Shown: one piece after another, positions 35,342-47,161 of the stretch | Numbering within the stretch: the stretch's first letter is position 1 | Layout: the number at the start of each line of letters is the position of its first letter | Assembly: GCA_011799875.1 (NCBI GenBank) | Contig: CM022298.1 | Coordinates: 495,049,180-495,113,179, forward strand | Reading direction: 5' to 3' | Length of the DNA: 64,000 bases | Source: Thinopyrum elongatum | Lineage: Eukaryota > Streptophyta > Magnoliopsida > Poales > Poaceae | Made by a program: the position numbers and the translations under genes | Notes under the pieces: model-generated | What the model was told of the DNA's origin: nothing | Seen by the model: only the letters and a program-made list of their open reading frames with translations | The model's database searches: none

Positions 35342-35592
35342 CTGAAATGAACAGAGAAATTCATGCAGAATAATTGTACTAAAATCACATAATACTAGAA
35401 CACACCAAAGATAATGCTATGCGCAAATCCTTTTTTTTCACATTAAGCATACAAAATAATAATATGCATACAATAAGGATCATGTATTTGGGAAAATAAG
35501 AAATGTATTTGCTGACCGGCAGATCATAGAATTAAATGTGAACAAGCCTATGAAGATCATTCAATTCCAGACAAACTATTTGCTGGTTATAC

Positions 35593-35669
35593 CTGAGGGG
35601 GAAAGTTGTTGGTGTCCGGCCTGCTGTTTGTCCTGGTCGACGACCTGAACTCAAACCTATCTTCTCATG
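35593..35669 (-). other. exon-like segment of unknown origin in the CACTA
   Basis: A minus-strand 77 bp open segment lies between a CTGCAG acceptor and a GTATAACC donor and encodes HEKIGLSSGRRPGQTAGRTP. It lies just upstream, in the same orientation, of the captured MDH exons but does not resemble MDH. It could be a second captured gene fragment. Confidence 0.3.
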
Positions 35670-36698
35670 CTGCAGTTCAGAGGAAAGAAATTATGGAGTA
35701 AGAAGAATTAGAGCACATAATGAGACAAAGGGGGACAAAGGCACGGTGAGAGGGCATCCGTCGCCGCTGCCGTTCACCCGAGCTGGGTGAGCAGAGGATG
35801 ATACACGGTGGAATTGTGAATTAGCTTTTGTGATTACCTACTACTATCACTAACTTTGTTAATTGGCATCTCAATAAAGATAGTTCCTATTGTTGTGTGC
35901 TTATAACAAAGTAGAAAAGTGCACATCACATGGATGATGCGCCTGAACCTGACTAGGGAACACTGAAGCAAGCATGGAAGCATGAAAACATTCACAATAA
36001 TAGCAAAGCAAGGATGCATAAGCCTAGGAAATCATGTAACTACTCGATTAGTTTATTTATCACTTCAAATCAACAATTTATTTAATTACCTCCAACCGTG
36101 TGCAGTGTAGGGAAATCCACGGCAATTAGAAAGCATGAACAAGCCTAGGAAATCAATCAAACACTTGATTTTTCAGCATGTGTGGTGGAAAGGCATGGAG
36201 GGGAGCTTACCAAACGTGTTGTGGTCATGAGAAGAGAATGGGTTCGTAGATCTCATCATTTGGCAGTCATTGATGAAGCAGGCAGTAGATCTAATTTCAT
36301 TCCTCACGCGGCAACTCCAATCGATCCCCATCACCTAACCAGTGAATCTGCAACTAGGGGAACAATAAATAAAATAGAATAAAAAACAAAAATCATAGAG
36401 GAACGAGATGGAGGTCAGGCTCAAATCCGAGGTTGCGAGGTGGGTTCTTGTTGTAGCGTGCCCAAACCCTGGGGAGGGCGACACCACTTTGATTCAGAAG
36501 GGGGCGGGGTGGATCTGACCATGAGAGAGGGAGGTGGGGTGGCTACCAAACAACGTGAAGGGGTCGGCGTCGATGGGGTGGTGAGGCGGCGGCGGGCGGT
36601 GTCGATGACGGGGTGCCGGCGGTGGTGGGCGGTGCCGGCGGCGGCGAGCTGAGTACAGGCGGGTGGCGCACGGCTGAGGAGAGGAGGTTCCTGCGCGG

Positions 36699-36733
36699 GG
36701 GGGGTGGGGGGGGGGGGGGGGGTGGGGGGGGTG
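36699..36733. repeat. G-rich homopolymer tract
   Basis: Runs of G broken by a few T or C. The surrounding GC-rich segment (36.4-36.95 kb) gives Pro-rich open frames on the minus strand that are compositional artefacts. Confidence 0.8.
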
Positions 36734-36999
36734 TGAGGCAAGGAGTTTTTGTAGGGGGGAGAGGGAGGTGGTAGTGCGGCGATGGGCGGTGACGGCGACA
36801 TGGCTGTGGCGGCGGCTGGATGGGTAGAGGCGGGCGGCGCACGATGAGGACAGGGATGATACGGTGGATTTGTGATTTAGGTATACGCAAGGGAGGAAAA
36901 AGTGGGGCCGCGTGGCTTCTTTTACCAGAGACCCAAAAAATTTCGTTCAAAACAGCCCGCCTAATTTTCAGTTCGGCGCGAACATTTTACTTACGTCAC

Positions 37000-39900
37000 C
37001 CTGTTTGTCCTAAACATTTATCAACACTAGTAGCCACGGGCATTTTAAAAAACTTAATGGTTGTATATATAAACATAATGATCATGTTCTGCTGAAAAAA
37101 CATTTGAGGTTTATGAATATATGATATTCCTCATTACAATTAATATCATTAAAATTTTAGATCCATCAAACCAGGAGTGAGTGCAAAATTAAATGAATCC
37201 GAGTTGAGTGGAATAAGAAAGGATAAAATGAATGAACAAATGATCATTTGCTGATTTAGAACAACATAAGACAAAGATAAAGCGATATATAATTCAGTCG
37301 GCTCAAATGTACATCTGAAAGATGATGGTGCGAAACAAAAGCATGGCTCAAACATGTTGGTGCTTCTACTAACTTTGATATGGCTCCAGTCCACTGAGAC
37401 TTTGTAGGAGAGAAAGACTTTTCAGGATAGCTGTTTCTCCACCGGTAGCACATGTTTTGAGGGAATTTGATAATTATTTGAACTAACATACATATAAAGT
37501 GGAAAGTTATTCAGCTAGAAAACCCAGAAATGACATCGCCTTTTAATTAAGATAAACAACTGAGTTCTGCTTCTTGCCATTTTTAGCCATGCAGTTTACA
37601 TTTACATGTGTTTGTGTTGTACTGCAAGTAATATTTGTCGCCACAAGTGAACTTTCTATTCTATGTGTCCTACTACAACATGAGAAATAAGAACATATAG
37701 GATGAAGACTAACTAAAGCTTGTAATCACTTAAGATTATTTGAGCTCGGTTTCAGACACTACAATAGTCATGTATCTTTCAAGTTCAAATAAAATTGCAA
37801 GCAAAAACATGAGAATACTATGTAACCTAAATTAAGTTGGCATCTGCTATTCGGAAACATGACTGCCTCATTAGACGCTAAAACGAATAGATTCAACCAA
37901 TTTATCTTTATGAAAGGAATAAGCCTCCTCTTCCGAAAAAAGAATGTCATGCCAACCTTTGGCATTCTTTCATCAGTATGATCTATTCCATTGCTCCTTG
38001 CACGATCTTGCACATTCCGTATGTATTAGAGTTCACTTTTGTTAGTTCACAGATGATGCTATATATGTCATGTTCGATGGCTAGGCTACATATAACATTG
38101 TGCAACACTGGGTCATAACTCTGTACTTCGACGTTGGTGGGGTTGGGTCCAATATTATCTGTCCGTCAAGCTCGAAGTGGAGTTGGGTCCAATATACTCT
38201 CCAGTTAAAGGAGCGCACAACTCAAGCATGGAAAGGAGGTGGTGTAGCCAATCCGTGCCTCCACTTCTCCGGTGAATAATCATTGATGCATGCTCCAACC
38301 CCATCGGAGATTCTGGCCTCGCATAGGATAGCTGGGAGCAGCCGCGCTGCAACTGGAACCGGAGAAGAAAGATGGTTGAACAAAGAGAATAGCCCACTGC
38401 AACATCTTCTCTCATTTGCCTTTCTATACTCGAGACGACCTACATTCACATTTTTCTTCATTAATAACCAAAACAAAATTTGGCAATTGAAAAAATTCTA
38501 CTAAATAAATGTGGAACACCTTGACTAAAATAATAATCAGCATTTGCATCTCCAGATAAAATTCTTTTGATGATTTGATGCTGCATAAAACTCACTAACA
38601 ATAGCTTTTATGAGAAGCTTATGCAAATAAGGGTGGAACTTCATGATGCCATATCTGTCATCGTCTTTGCGTTGCCATGGAACAATAAACTTAGATAGAA
38701 AGGCATTATTTTGTGAACTTAATTGTCATTCTTGATGTGTACGTATTACTTATACATTTACTATTAGAAAAATCAAGTAACTCGTACTCAAATTATAGCT
38801 GGAGGTATACATCACCATGAGTCGATCTAAAAAGCTCTGTCTTGAGGCTCGTAACAAAATCTTATATGAATTGACTGATATCACAATCTTGTCCTCATAC
38901 GTTAAGTGTACCAACATGGTACACCTAGTTTTATAGGGCACACCCCTCATGCACGTGCATTGTATATCACTATCATGAGGAGTTCATATCTGCAGTAAAC
39001 ATGCATGCTCAATGTAGACTGCTAACAGAGACAATTGGTTTGGCTTCTATACACTCCACTGCATAAACTTTAAAATCAAAAATCCAAATAGATTGTTGCA
39101 GATATGTATGCTTTATTAGAAAGAAAAAGCCTAAGTTTCTTTATGTTCCTATACAAGCATTTTAAATAATACAAACTTCCTTGTTACCAGTCTTGATACT
39201 CCATCAAACACCGTCCAGCAAAATTAGCAATAAAATCCATCTCGGAAGCAGAGTAGCATCAAGAATCCCACATCCTACTCCACCAGACCAATTCCTCCCC
39301 AAATCCAACCCCAACCTACCCCCATACAACTCTATGTATAGCAGAAGCTTGCCGGTTGTGGTTTGTGAGGAGGCAAAACCCATTAGTCATGTGCCTATCA
39401 CACAAGAAAATCAAAATCAGCTTGCTTTACATGCTAAAAGTTTCAAGTGCAAAAATTACTATACGATGTTTAACTATAACCGTACTCCTAAGTACCATTA
39501 CATACTTCAGTGTTCCATTCCTCCAAACAGACAATCTCTACCTTCAGAAATTGCAGCGCCTTTACTCCGTCCAACATCATGTCAAGTTATGTGAATCCTG
39601 AAAATTATAATCTAAATTAAAGCAGGACCATGTAGTTTCCACAAACAATAAATAGAAAAAATAATCTTCAAAAGGGTTATTATGTAACTAATACACTTGT
39701 ATTAACCATCATGGCATATCATTTATTAATTATTCCTTTATTTTCATGCTTTCGTCTTTACCTACCTACCCAAGTTTTAGAACCTCCAAGCGCTTAAACT
39801 TGATCAACATGTATGGAGAGGGTCATAAACAGAAAATAAAATCACTTCAAGCATGTTGTGCACCATCATCGTTGCTCATCAGCTAACCAAAGGCCAAGCA

Positions 39901-41170
39901 GAAAACCACCAACAACAGGCGAACTCGAGAGCGCCCAGTGGAGCCTTTGTCGTTGTGGCCGAGTGCTGACGAAACATGCCTCTCAGCTCACAAACTATTC
40001 TAAAAGTACAACATTTTTGTGAAACTCTACTCGCCATGCCACAAAATCAATATTCAAAGTTTGCTAACTAATTATATTTTTTTAAACAACTAAGATATGA
40101 AGATTTGGGGCTGGAAAATCTTCAAGAATACCCATTTCGTACAGTTGCTTCACTCTATGTCGATCACACCATCTCCACATCATCTTCCTTGCATTATAAT
40201 TCAAGCTAGTTGAAAATCTCCAGTAAACTAAAACTAAAAAATTATGAGGAATTCGGGTGCATTAGTTAAGTGCAGTTACAGGCTTCCACTACATGAGCTC
40301 AATGCCAATTTGATTCTTGGAAAAGCACTTATTTATCCTATCCATTCTAACCCCTAGAGGGGCAAAGTATTGACAAAACACGAATTAATAATAATACTTA
40401 CCCAACGAGAAGAGTCCACGCTCCCATGTCTATAACACAAGTAGTATAATAATATCGTTATTAGAGAGGACAAGAGAATATTTTCGTAACTAACTGCTAT
40501 ATTCACCAGTTCTGGGATAGCCACTTGGTCAGAAAATCTCGTTAGAGGAAGGCATTATCTTACTATTGGTGAAAAGATTCCTAAGACTTCTTGCTCCTCG
40601 ACATGATCATTTGCTGATTTAGAACAACGTATGCCAAAGATCTACATCAGATTAGAGGCACATGGTAGGCAAAACATAGGTGTTACTTATGCCTAAAATA
40701 CCTAAATATGGACCTGGAGAAGACATACATGATGTATAATGCTATTATATGTAAAAACAAGTCAGGCTTATCAAGATTTGTATTTTTGAAGGCCACCTAT
40801 TGCAAATTTTGCCATCTCATAGTTCATAAACATCGACCTACAAAAATTCAGCAAACATGTAAACCGTCTCCCATGCATGCCCTCTCCTTGAGAAATCCAC
40901 ATTCTTGAAGGTGGCTCAAAGGAAATCACACCAAGCAATTTCTACCAAAGACTGGAAAACTTGGTCAATTTTGGTTCTGTACAAGCATGGTTGGTTCTCG
41001 AGTGAACATAAAAAATCTGACTTGCATGAAAACATGCAGCTAAGAAAAAGTAAAGGGACAAGTTATGAGCTTACATCGGTCTTCACTTTGCCTGTAGTTA
41101 TTGGTACATGTGACTAACATGAAATAAAGTGGTAGTACACAAAATTACAAAGAAAGTGATAAGAATCCAT
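37000..41170. other. AT-rich CACTA interior
   Basis: No transposase or recognised gene. The phrase GATCATTTGCTGATTTAGAA at about 37242 recurs at about 40604, marking an internal duplication. Several segments have splice-like borders, but I cannot assign them. Confidence 0.4.
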
Positions 41171-42490
41171 ACATGTTCTGGAGGAATAACAGCAGGCATG
41201 ATTGTTGCCTGATATTGAAACCCTAATTCTTCCTTCTACAACACACAAGAACAACATGTACATTACTAATCAAACCGGCCACATCATAATAGAGCAAACT
41301 ATGCACCCAAGCAAGAGCATTCTGACTTCTGAACAGGATAGGGAAAGCACGCACGTGGCTGCTTGGGGTTCGCTCGTCCTTCAAGATTCAACACATGTAG
41401 ATCAGATGATGATGTGGCGCCATCACGCTGCAGCCCTTGGCGATAATCGCCTTCACGTTGTAGTGATGGCCACAGGCGGCGGCGGTCGTGGGCTCGTGGC
41501 CAGCCACGGGCGTGGGAAAGCTGCGGTCGTGGACATCGAGCGGATGGCGTGGGGCAGCATAAGAGGAGAGCGCGTGGAGAGAAGGGGATTAGGGCTCGAC
41601 ATGGCATCAGGGCAGATGGCGGCGTGCCGGCTGTTGGGGACGGCGGCATCGCGGCCGGAGGCCGCTAGCATGGCGTCGTTGCAAGGGGGCATCGACCAGA
41701 GGAGGCGAGCACAACGGGGAGGTGGTGGCCGAGGGTGGCTAGAGGAGGCTGCGCGTGAGAGGAAAGGAGTCCGGGAGGAGCTGTGTGGCGGGATGGGGCT
41801 GCCAGGACGTAGCCTTCGTCGTCATCATCGACCACGTCGGTCTCGGGGTGGGCGGCGAAGTCTAGGGGCAGATCGGCTGGGCGGAGAGGGGAACCACCAC
41901 CACTGCCTTAATAACGACCAGATATGACGGGGATATTTTGGGGTGTTGCCAATCTTTTTTTGCATACTTGCCAATCCGTGATTCTTTTCCTTATCTCGTG
42001 ATATTTCGTACGTAATTAGGATTTTTATATAGAATCATATGTAATCAGGCTAATAATCATTGTTACGATTCTCGATTTGATTCCTTTCCTAGATTAGCAC
42101 TACGAGGGTGGGACGAACGAACGCAAAGGATGCGAACGAACGACGAAGTACCAGACGATTATGGATTGAGCGATTATGGTAAGTTTATTGATTGATTACC
42201 ATAATTACCATATTTGAAATTTCCTGAGTTTATGGCTTACCATACCTGGATTGATTTATTACTATAATTATGATATTTGAGATTTTCGAATTTATAATCT
42301 TACCATACGTGGATTGATTGTGATTGATATCCATAAATACGTTGGGTATCCCCGGAGAGACGAGAAAAGAGAAAACCCGGTGGGAGGGGGTGAAGGGAGG
42401 TGGGAGGAAATAAAACCGGACGAAAATAAAACCGGAGTACCAGGCTACCAACTGCTCCATTAGGAGTAGAGATACTGTGTGTAAGCGATT
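41171..42490. other. GC-rich then AT-rich CACTA interior
   Basis: A GC-rich open stretch on the plus strand (41.2-41.93 kb) has Arg/Gly-rich, low-complexity translation and is probably not a gene. Downstream, 42.17-42.32 kb repeats TTACCATA and GGATTGATT phrases two to three times. Confidence 0.4.
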
Positions 42491-42680
42491 TCTACACTTA
42501 CCAACACACAGTCCGTCTTGGTGTATAGTTTTACCAACAGACAGTGCGCCAACAGATTTACTGACGCACTATTCATTCATAATTCATCGTATTACTAACA
42601 TATAGTGTGTCAATAGTTTTGCTGACACACGGTCTCATGGATTAGGAAAAGCTTTACCAACGCATGGTCTGTAAGCTATA
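42490..42680. repeat. CACTA right subterminal repeats
   Basis: The motifs TTACCAACAC, TTTACCAACAG, TTTACTGACGCAC and TTTGCTGACACAC recur every 20-40 bp, in mirror relation to the left subterminal region. Confidence 0.7.
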
Positions 42681-42701
42681 GTGGATTGTGGTGTAGTGAC
42701 G

Positions 42702-42948
42702 GAGGCACATTGTGTATCCTTTGTTTTATCAGTTGTTGAAACTAGTAATTGTCTTGCCTATTGCCACTGCTATAGTTGAGAGACGCTTTTCAGCTATGAA
42801 ACTGGTCAAAACTTGCTTGCGCAGTCAGGTAAATGATGATAGTTTGAGTGATGATGTTATTTGCTATGTGGAGAAAGAAAAAATGAAAAAGGTCACCAAT
42901 GCTCAAGTGGTCGAGTATTTCATGACTCGGAGGAACATAACGTACTAA
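42702..42948 (+). pseudogene. hAT-type gene, 3' portion (hAT dimerisation domain)
   Basis: This continues the gene broken at 33483. With the CACTA and one ACG removed, the reading frame carries on without a shift into YPLFYQLLKLVIVLPIATA, then VERRFSAMKLVKT, the conserved hAT C-terminal dimerisation motif, and ends at TAA 42946-42948. The piece itself is open; the gene as a whole is a pseudogene. Confidence 0.88.
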
Positions 42949-43303
42949 AGGTAATTTTCAATTTCTAGCCATTTAAGTACTTTCATTACCATTTTATTAT
43001 ACCCTACTAGTATGTTTAATTCTATTTGTATCTTGTAGGTTATTGAACCTTATTGTCCGATGATGTATTTTGGGATTTGGAAATGCAACATGATCTTTTT
43101 CAAGTAATTTTGACCCTTGTTTTATTATTATAGTAAGCATTTTGATGGCTACATTTTGTTTTTACAAACCGCCTTCTTGTTATATCCAATAATGTGTGCT
43201 AGAAGTTAAGAAACACATCTTTACTTAATACATTCGTTGCTTAATATTTTTAAGCTTTGTTAAAGTGGTGCATCGGGTAACATTTGCTCCAGCTCCGCCC
43301 CTG
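42949..43303. other. hAT-element 3' flank, candidate right end
   Basis: An AT-rich tail ends in CTCCAGCTCCGCCCCTG at 43287-43303, the reverse complement of CAGGGGCGGAGCTGGAG. This is the kind of terminus carried by plant hAT elements. The matching left terminus was not found, so the call is tentative. Confidence 0.4.
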
Positions 43304-43844
43304 TCTATGACGATAATTGTGACAAAAACAGGTATTATCATAGATGTGGTGGGCTCCTACTTCTATGACAAAAAATCATGACAGAAAATGAGCTTTTCAT
43401 CCTGGGCGGGCCGGAGACGCACCTGCATGACATTCTTTGGGCTGTCCATGACATAAAAAATCATGGTAGAAGCGAGGGTAAGAAAATTTTTCGAGGAGTT
43501 CCCAGTTACGGTGGGTGATCGGGACCGAGCGATGCAACGTGGTTTGCATGTTTTTCTCCTATACGCGCGCGTGGTGTGAGCCGTGTTCGTTATAACTGAA
43601 TCCGAGCGAGGCGTTCACTTATTGAACCCGAGCGGTCGCACTGAAGCCGATCGAGCGATTCCTTCGCTGCTAACTGAACTCAAGCGATTCCTTCGCTGCT
43701 AACTGAACTCGAGCGATTCTTTCACTGCTAACTGAACCCGACCGACTCCTTTGCTGCTAACTGAACTCGATCGATTGATGTTGCTGCTCTTACTAAAGCC
43801 GATCGAACCCCCGTGCGAGACGTAGTTAGCCGGTTGGGTTGCCT

Positions 43845-44125
43845 CTAGATGAACAGTGCTTGTTGCTACCGCATGTGCGATACATAGAACGAGTGGAGAC
43901 GTGGTGAGTCCAGCCGGTTGGTCGGCTGTGGATGAACAGTTTCTGGTGGGGGTTGGATGAACAGGACCCCGGCCGTGTAGGCGGTTTCCGCTGGATGAAC
44001 AGGACCACATGGTAATAGGCGGTTGCTGCTGGATGAACAGGACCCCGAGAAGGACGTGCCGCGGTACGCCACCCCAGCCGATTGAGGGTGGATGAATAGA
44101 ACCCCATGAAGGCTGGATAAACAGT
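43845..44125 (+). repeat. GATGAACAG minisatellite, left field
   Basis: (G)GATGAACAG, often followed by GACCCC, occurs about seven times at 25-80 bp spacing. Individual copies are diverged (GGATGAATAG, GGATAAACAG). Confidence 0.65.
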
Positions 44126-44657
44126 ATCAATTGAGCTGGGGCGGAGACAGGGAGGGGCGAGCAGGGGCCAGACCCCTGCCAATCGCTCACCCCCTCATCG
44201 ATTCGTGTAGGTAGTGTGTACTGTATATATACATATGCCTAATGGCCGCAACTAATTGCATAATTAGCCCAGCCCATATGTAATAATTAACTGAAACATC
44301 ATCGAATTAGAGAAGCCCGTATATATAACCCAATAACCCATGTACGGTGGTTGTGGCTGGCTGTTATTTGCCACGGGCCAGTGTCTAATCCATCAGATCG
44401 ATCGATTGATAGATTTGTGCCGACGTATGTGTGTGTGCTGCACATCTGCTAGGCCGTTGGCCGCCGTCGCCGCCGCTTGCCATCAGCGTGTCCTGGGGCT
44501 AGGGCGTTCGCCATTGCCGCTGGCCGCTACTCGTCACGACAACAACACCGTCCATTGATCTATAGTCTGCTGTCGACGCGCAGGGAGGGCTAGACGCAGG
44601 CGGATCAAATACGGGCAGATATGGTGAGCAGAACAGATAAAGGTACGCTACATACTA

Positions 44658-44965
44658 CATCCCACCGTTCCAAAATAATTATAGTATTTCGTTTATCGAG
44701 TAAGCTAAATTTGATCAAATTTATAAAAAATATGATATCTACAAAATAAAATATACTCCCTCCATCCTAAATTGTACTAAAATTAGTATAAAGTTGTATT
44801 AAACTTGAGACACTTATTTTGGGACAGAGGGACTACATAGCATGAATATTTTTTTTAAATTCTAATAAAACTAATTTGGTGTTCCAGATATTGATATATT
44901 TTTCTACAAATTTGAAGAAGTTTGACTTAGGATAAACCTGAGCTCCAATTATTTTGGAATGATAG
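44658..44965. mobile_element. MITE containing a nested MITE (outer copy)
   Basis: The left end TCCCACCGTTCCAAAATAATT is mirrored by AATTATTTTGGAATGATAG, with TA at 44656-44657 and 44966-44967. It is interrupted by a complete smaller MITE at 44756-44833. Without the insert the element is about 230 bp. Confidence 0.75.
44756..44833. mobile_element. Stowaway MITE nested in another MITE
   Basis: CTCCCTCCATCCTAAATTGT at the left and an inverted TTATTTTGGGACAGAGGGAC at the right, with TA at 44754-44755 and 44834-44835. Length 78 bp. Confidence 0.85.
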
Positions 44966-45031
44966 TAATAGGATTTTATAAATTACGACCTTAATGTACT
45001 TAACTTAATTAATAGTTGTACATATAAAATA

Positions 45032-45124
45032 CTCCCTCCGTCCCAAATTAAGTGACTCGACTTTGCACTAATTTTAGTGCAATGTTAGTACAAAGTTGAG
45101 TCGCTTATTTTGGGACGGGGGGAG
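45032..45124. mobile_element. Stowaway MITE
   Basis: CTCCCTCCGTCCCAAATTAA and the inverted TTATTTTGGGACGGGGGGAG, with inner arms GTGACTCGACTTTGCA and ACAAAGTTGAGTCGC, and TA on both sides (45030-45031 and 45125-45126). Confidence 0.85.
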
Positions 45125-45439
45125 TAGTAAATTATTTTAGTAATTATGTGTCTTTTTTATAGTAGTTAAAGATTAAGTGAAAGACAACAACAACTCCCCC
45201 GCAAAAAAAAAAGAAGACAACAACAACTGATGGGGTAAATACTTTTTCAAACCAAATGCTTCAACTCCAAGTTCCAACATTTTGTTGAGAATTATCATTT
45301 CTTTTGTAGTTAAAAACCATAATTTTATGCTTTATCATGGACGCTATCATTGAGACTTAACATACGGTGATATACTATCTTTTACGTCAAATAGTATTTC
45401 GCCCCCTCATGTTCAAATCCTGGCTTCGCCCCTGCAGTG

Positions 45440-45985
45440 GAGGCTGGATGAACAGTAGCCCGTGGATGTACAGTGGCTGGTGGTGGCTGCAGGAAGTCGC
45501 AGTGGATGAATAGTAGCAGGTGGAGGCTGGAGGAAGTCGACGGTGGATGAACAGTAGCCCGTGGAGTCCCGTTTTGTGGTACGTCACACCCCTCCTGATG
45601 AAGACGACCCCGTTTCGACCGTAGGCGCTCGAAGAGAAGTCCGTTTCCTCCGTTTTGCAGTAGGCCAGACCCCTCTCGATCAACAAGATCCCGTTTCGAC
45701 CTAGGCGGTTGGAGAGAAGTCTGTTTTCTCCGTTTTGCGGTAAGCCAGACCCCTCCGGATGAACATGACCCCATTTCGACCGTAGGCGGTCAAAGAGAAC
45801 TCATTTTTCTCCGTTTTACGATACGCGAGACCCCGAGTCGATGAACAGGACCCCGTTTCGGTTGTTCCGTCCAAGCCGGTTGGCTCCCGATGAACAGGAC
45901 GCATTTCGACCCAGTCAGTTGCCTGCCGATGAACACGGCGTTGTTACCTCCGTTCCGACCCAGCCAGTTGGCTGCAGATAAACAT
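45440..45985 (+). repeat. GATGAACAG minisatellite, right field
   Basis: The same GATGAACAG/GACCCC core as at 43.85-44.13 kb, here with an added longer unit (CCGTTTTGCGGTA..CCAGACCCCT..GACCCCGTTTCGACC) repeated about four times at ~115 bp spacing between 45570 and 45860. Confidence 0.65.
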
Positions 45986-46198
45986 GACGACGTTGATGTA
46001 CGTGTTTGAGACCCCGCCCGTATGTACATACGTGCTTGTATTTACTCTATTGCGGCGTGGCCGTGTACACGATTTAGATAGGACTGCCTGAACTGCTACG
46101 TTGGGGCTCTGCTACGACACGCGCCGCTCTTTGCTCGGCCACTGTTCATGTACATACATGTTTGCGACCAGACACATACCGCTACGTACGCTTCGAAC

Positions 46199-46440
46199 TG
46201 GTGGGTCCCAACTGTTAGGGGAGTTATGGAGGCACTTCCTTCCATGCGAAGATATAGCTGGTGGGTCCCAGCTGTCAGGGGAAGGAATCATTCTTTTGCA
46301 CGTAATAAGGACGCACTTCTTTGCGTTCGAAGATGTAGCTACTGGGTCCTAGCTGTCAGGGGAGGAAACATTATTTTTTCGCATAAAAAGGAGGCAGTTG
46401 CATGCGTGCGTCCATGGACGTGATGCGTCCCCACTGTCAG
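46199..46440 (+). repeat. GGGTCCCAGCTGTCAGG repeats
   Basis: TGGTGGGTCCCAACTGTTAG at 46199, TGGTGGGTCCCAGCTGTCAG at 46259 and TACTGGGTCCTAGCTGTCAG at about 46338, with a partial fourth near 46425. The spacing is 60-85 bp. Confidence 0.65.
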
Positions 46441-47161
46441 TCTTTCTACGTACAGTCGTCTTCCGATGACTCTAGTTTGTTGACCATGTTGACCACGTCG
46501 CGCCGAGCGCACCAAGGCGATTGACGATGGCGAGGCCCCAAACGGAAACGACCCGGAGATGGGGAAGACGCAGCAGTGGAGTCACAGACGAAGAGGAGTG
46601 CGAGACTTGACTGGTTCGGATGCGGGGTGGGGCTACACTCGACGGAGAATAACAGGAGGTGCCGAGGAGTGGAGGGATGGCTGGCCATCGGTGGGGTAGC
46701 GTTTCGCAGCGAGGCGTGCGAAGCAGTACCGATGGACGCCGAAGGCTGGAGCAGGCGGTCCCGCCAGCGCTGGAGGAAGAAGATGAGAGATTGAAGAAGA
46801 ATGTCGGCTGTTGGATGTAAATCCAACGCCTTACTTAGGCTTTGACCTATTGGCCCACATGTCAGCCAGTCCATTTGGTGGGCTGGGTGAAACAATAATG
46901 TAGCGTCTATGCAACCCATTTATATATTATGTTAAAATTTATAGCCTATTTGCAAAAAATGTCGAAATACACGGATTTAATGGGCTAGGTGAAAATATCA
47001 TGTTGGGATGGACGGAGAAATGTTACAAAAACATAAACACGTGATTGCACGTCTGTTACTGCATTGGTCAGTAAAATCTTAGCAAGCTTATGTACTCAAT
47101 CACCAAGAATTAACTTGCCAACTTATGTTAAACAAGTATTATTATTATTTTGTAAGAACTT

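Larger units (their letters stand above)
33484..42698. mobile_element. CACTA (En/Spm-type) DNA transposon, 9215 bp
   Basis: The left end CACTACACGACGATCCACTA and the inverted right end CACTACACCACAATCCACTA form the terminal repeat, continuing to TAGCT. The 3 bp target duplication ACG lies at 33481-33483 and 42699-42701. Subterminal regions are packed with short TTGCTGACACA and TTACCAACACA motifs. It is inserted in the coding region of a hAT-type gene. I recognise no TNP1/TNP2-like transposase, so it is probably non-autonomous. It contains a captured malate dehydrogenase fragment and other exon-like pieces. Confidence 0.92.
43304..47161. mobile_element. composite repeat block, probably a Mutator-like element with minisatellites
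   Basis: It begins TCTATGACGATAATTGTGAC followed by TATGACAAAAAATCATGACA, a sequence style I associate with wheat Mutator-type non-autonomous elements. It contains two GATGAACAG minisatellite fields, a ~1.2 kb intervening segment with three MITEs, and a triplicated GGGTCCCAGCTGTCAGG motif. No transposase and no clear right terminus. The boundaries and class are a guess. Confidence 0.35.

Noticed and set aside
36421..36950. Proline-rich minus-strand ORFs in the CACTA element
   Set aside because: They translate a poly-G tract and GC-rich flank; no extensin or other repeat motif and no splice context.
41202..41927. 241-codon plus-strand ORF in the CACTA
   Set aside because: The first half is AT-rich and the second half Gly/Arg-rich low complexity, with no transposase or known domain; kept only as a description of the region.
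33484..42698. Search for CACTA transposase (TNP2-like) domains
   Set aside because: No recognisable transposase segment on either strand, so none is annotated; a very decayed one cannot be excluded by eye.
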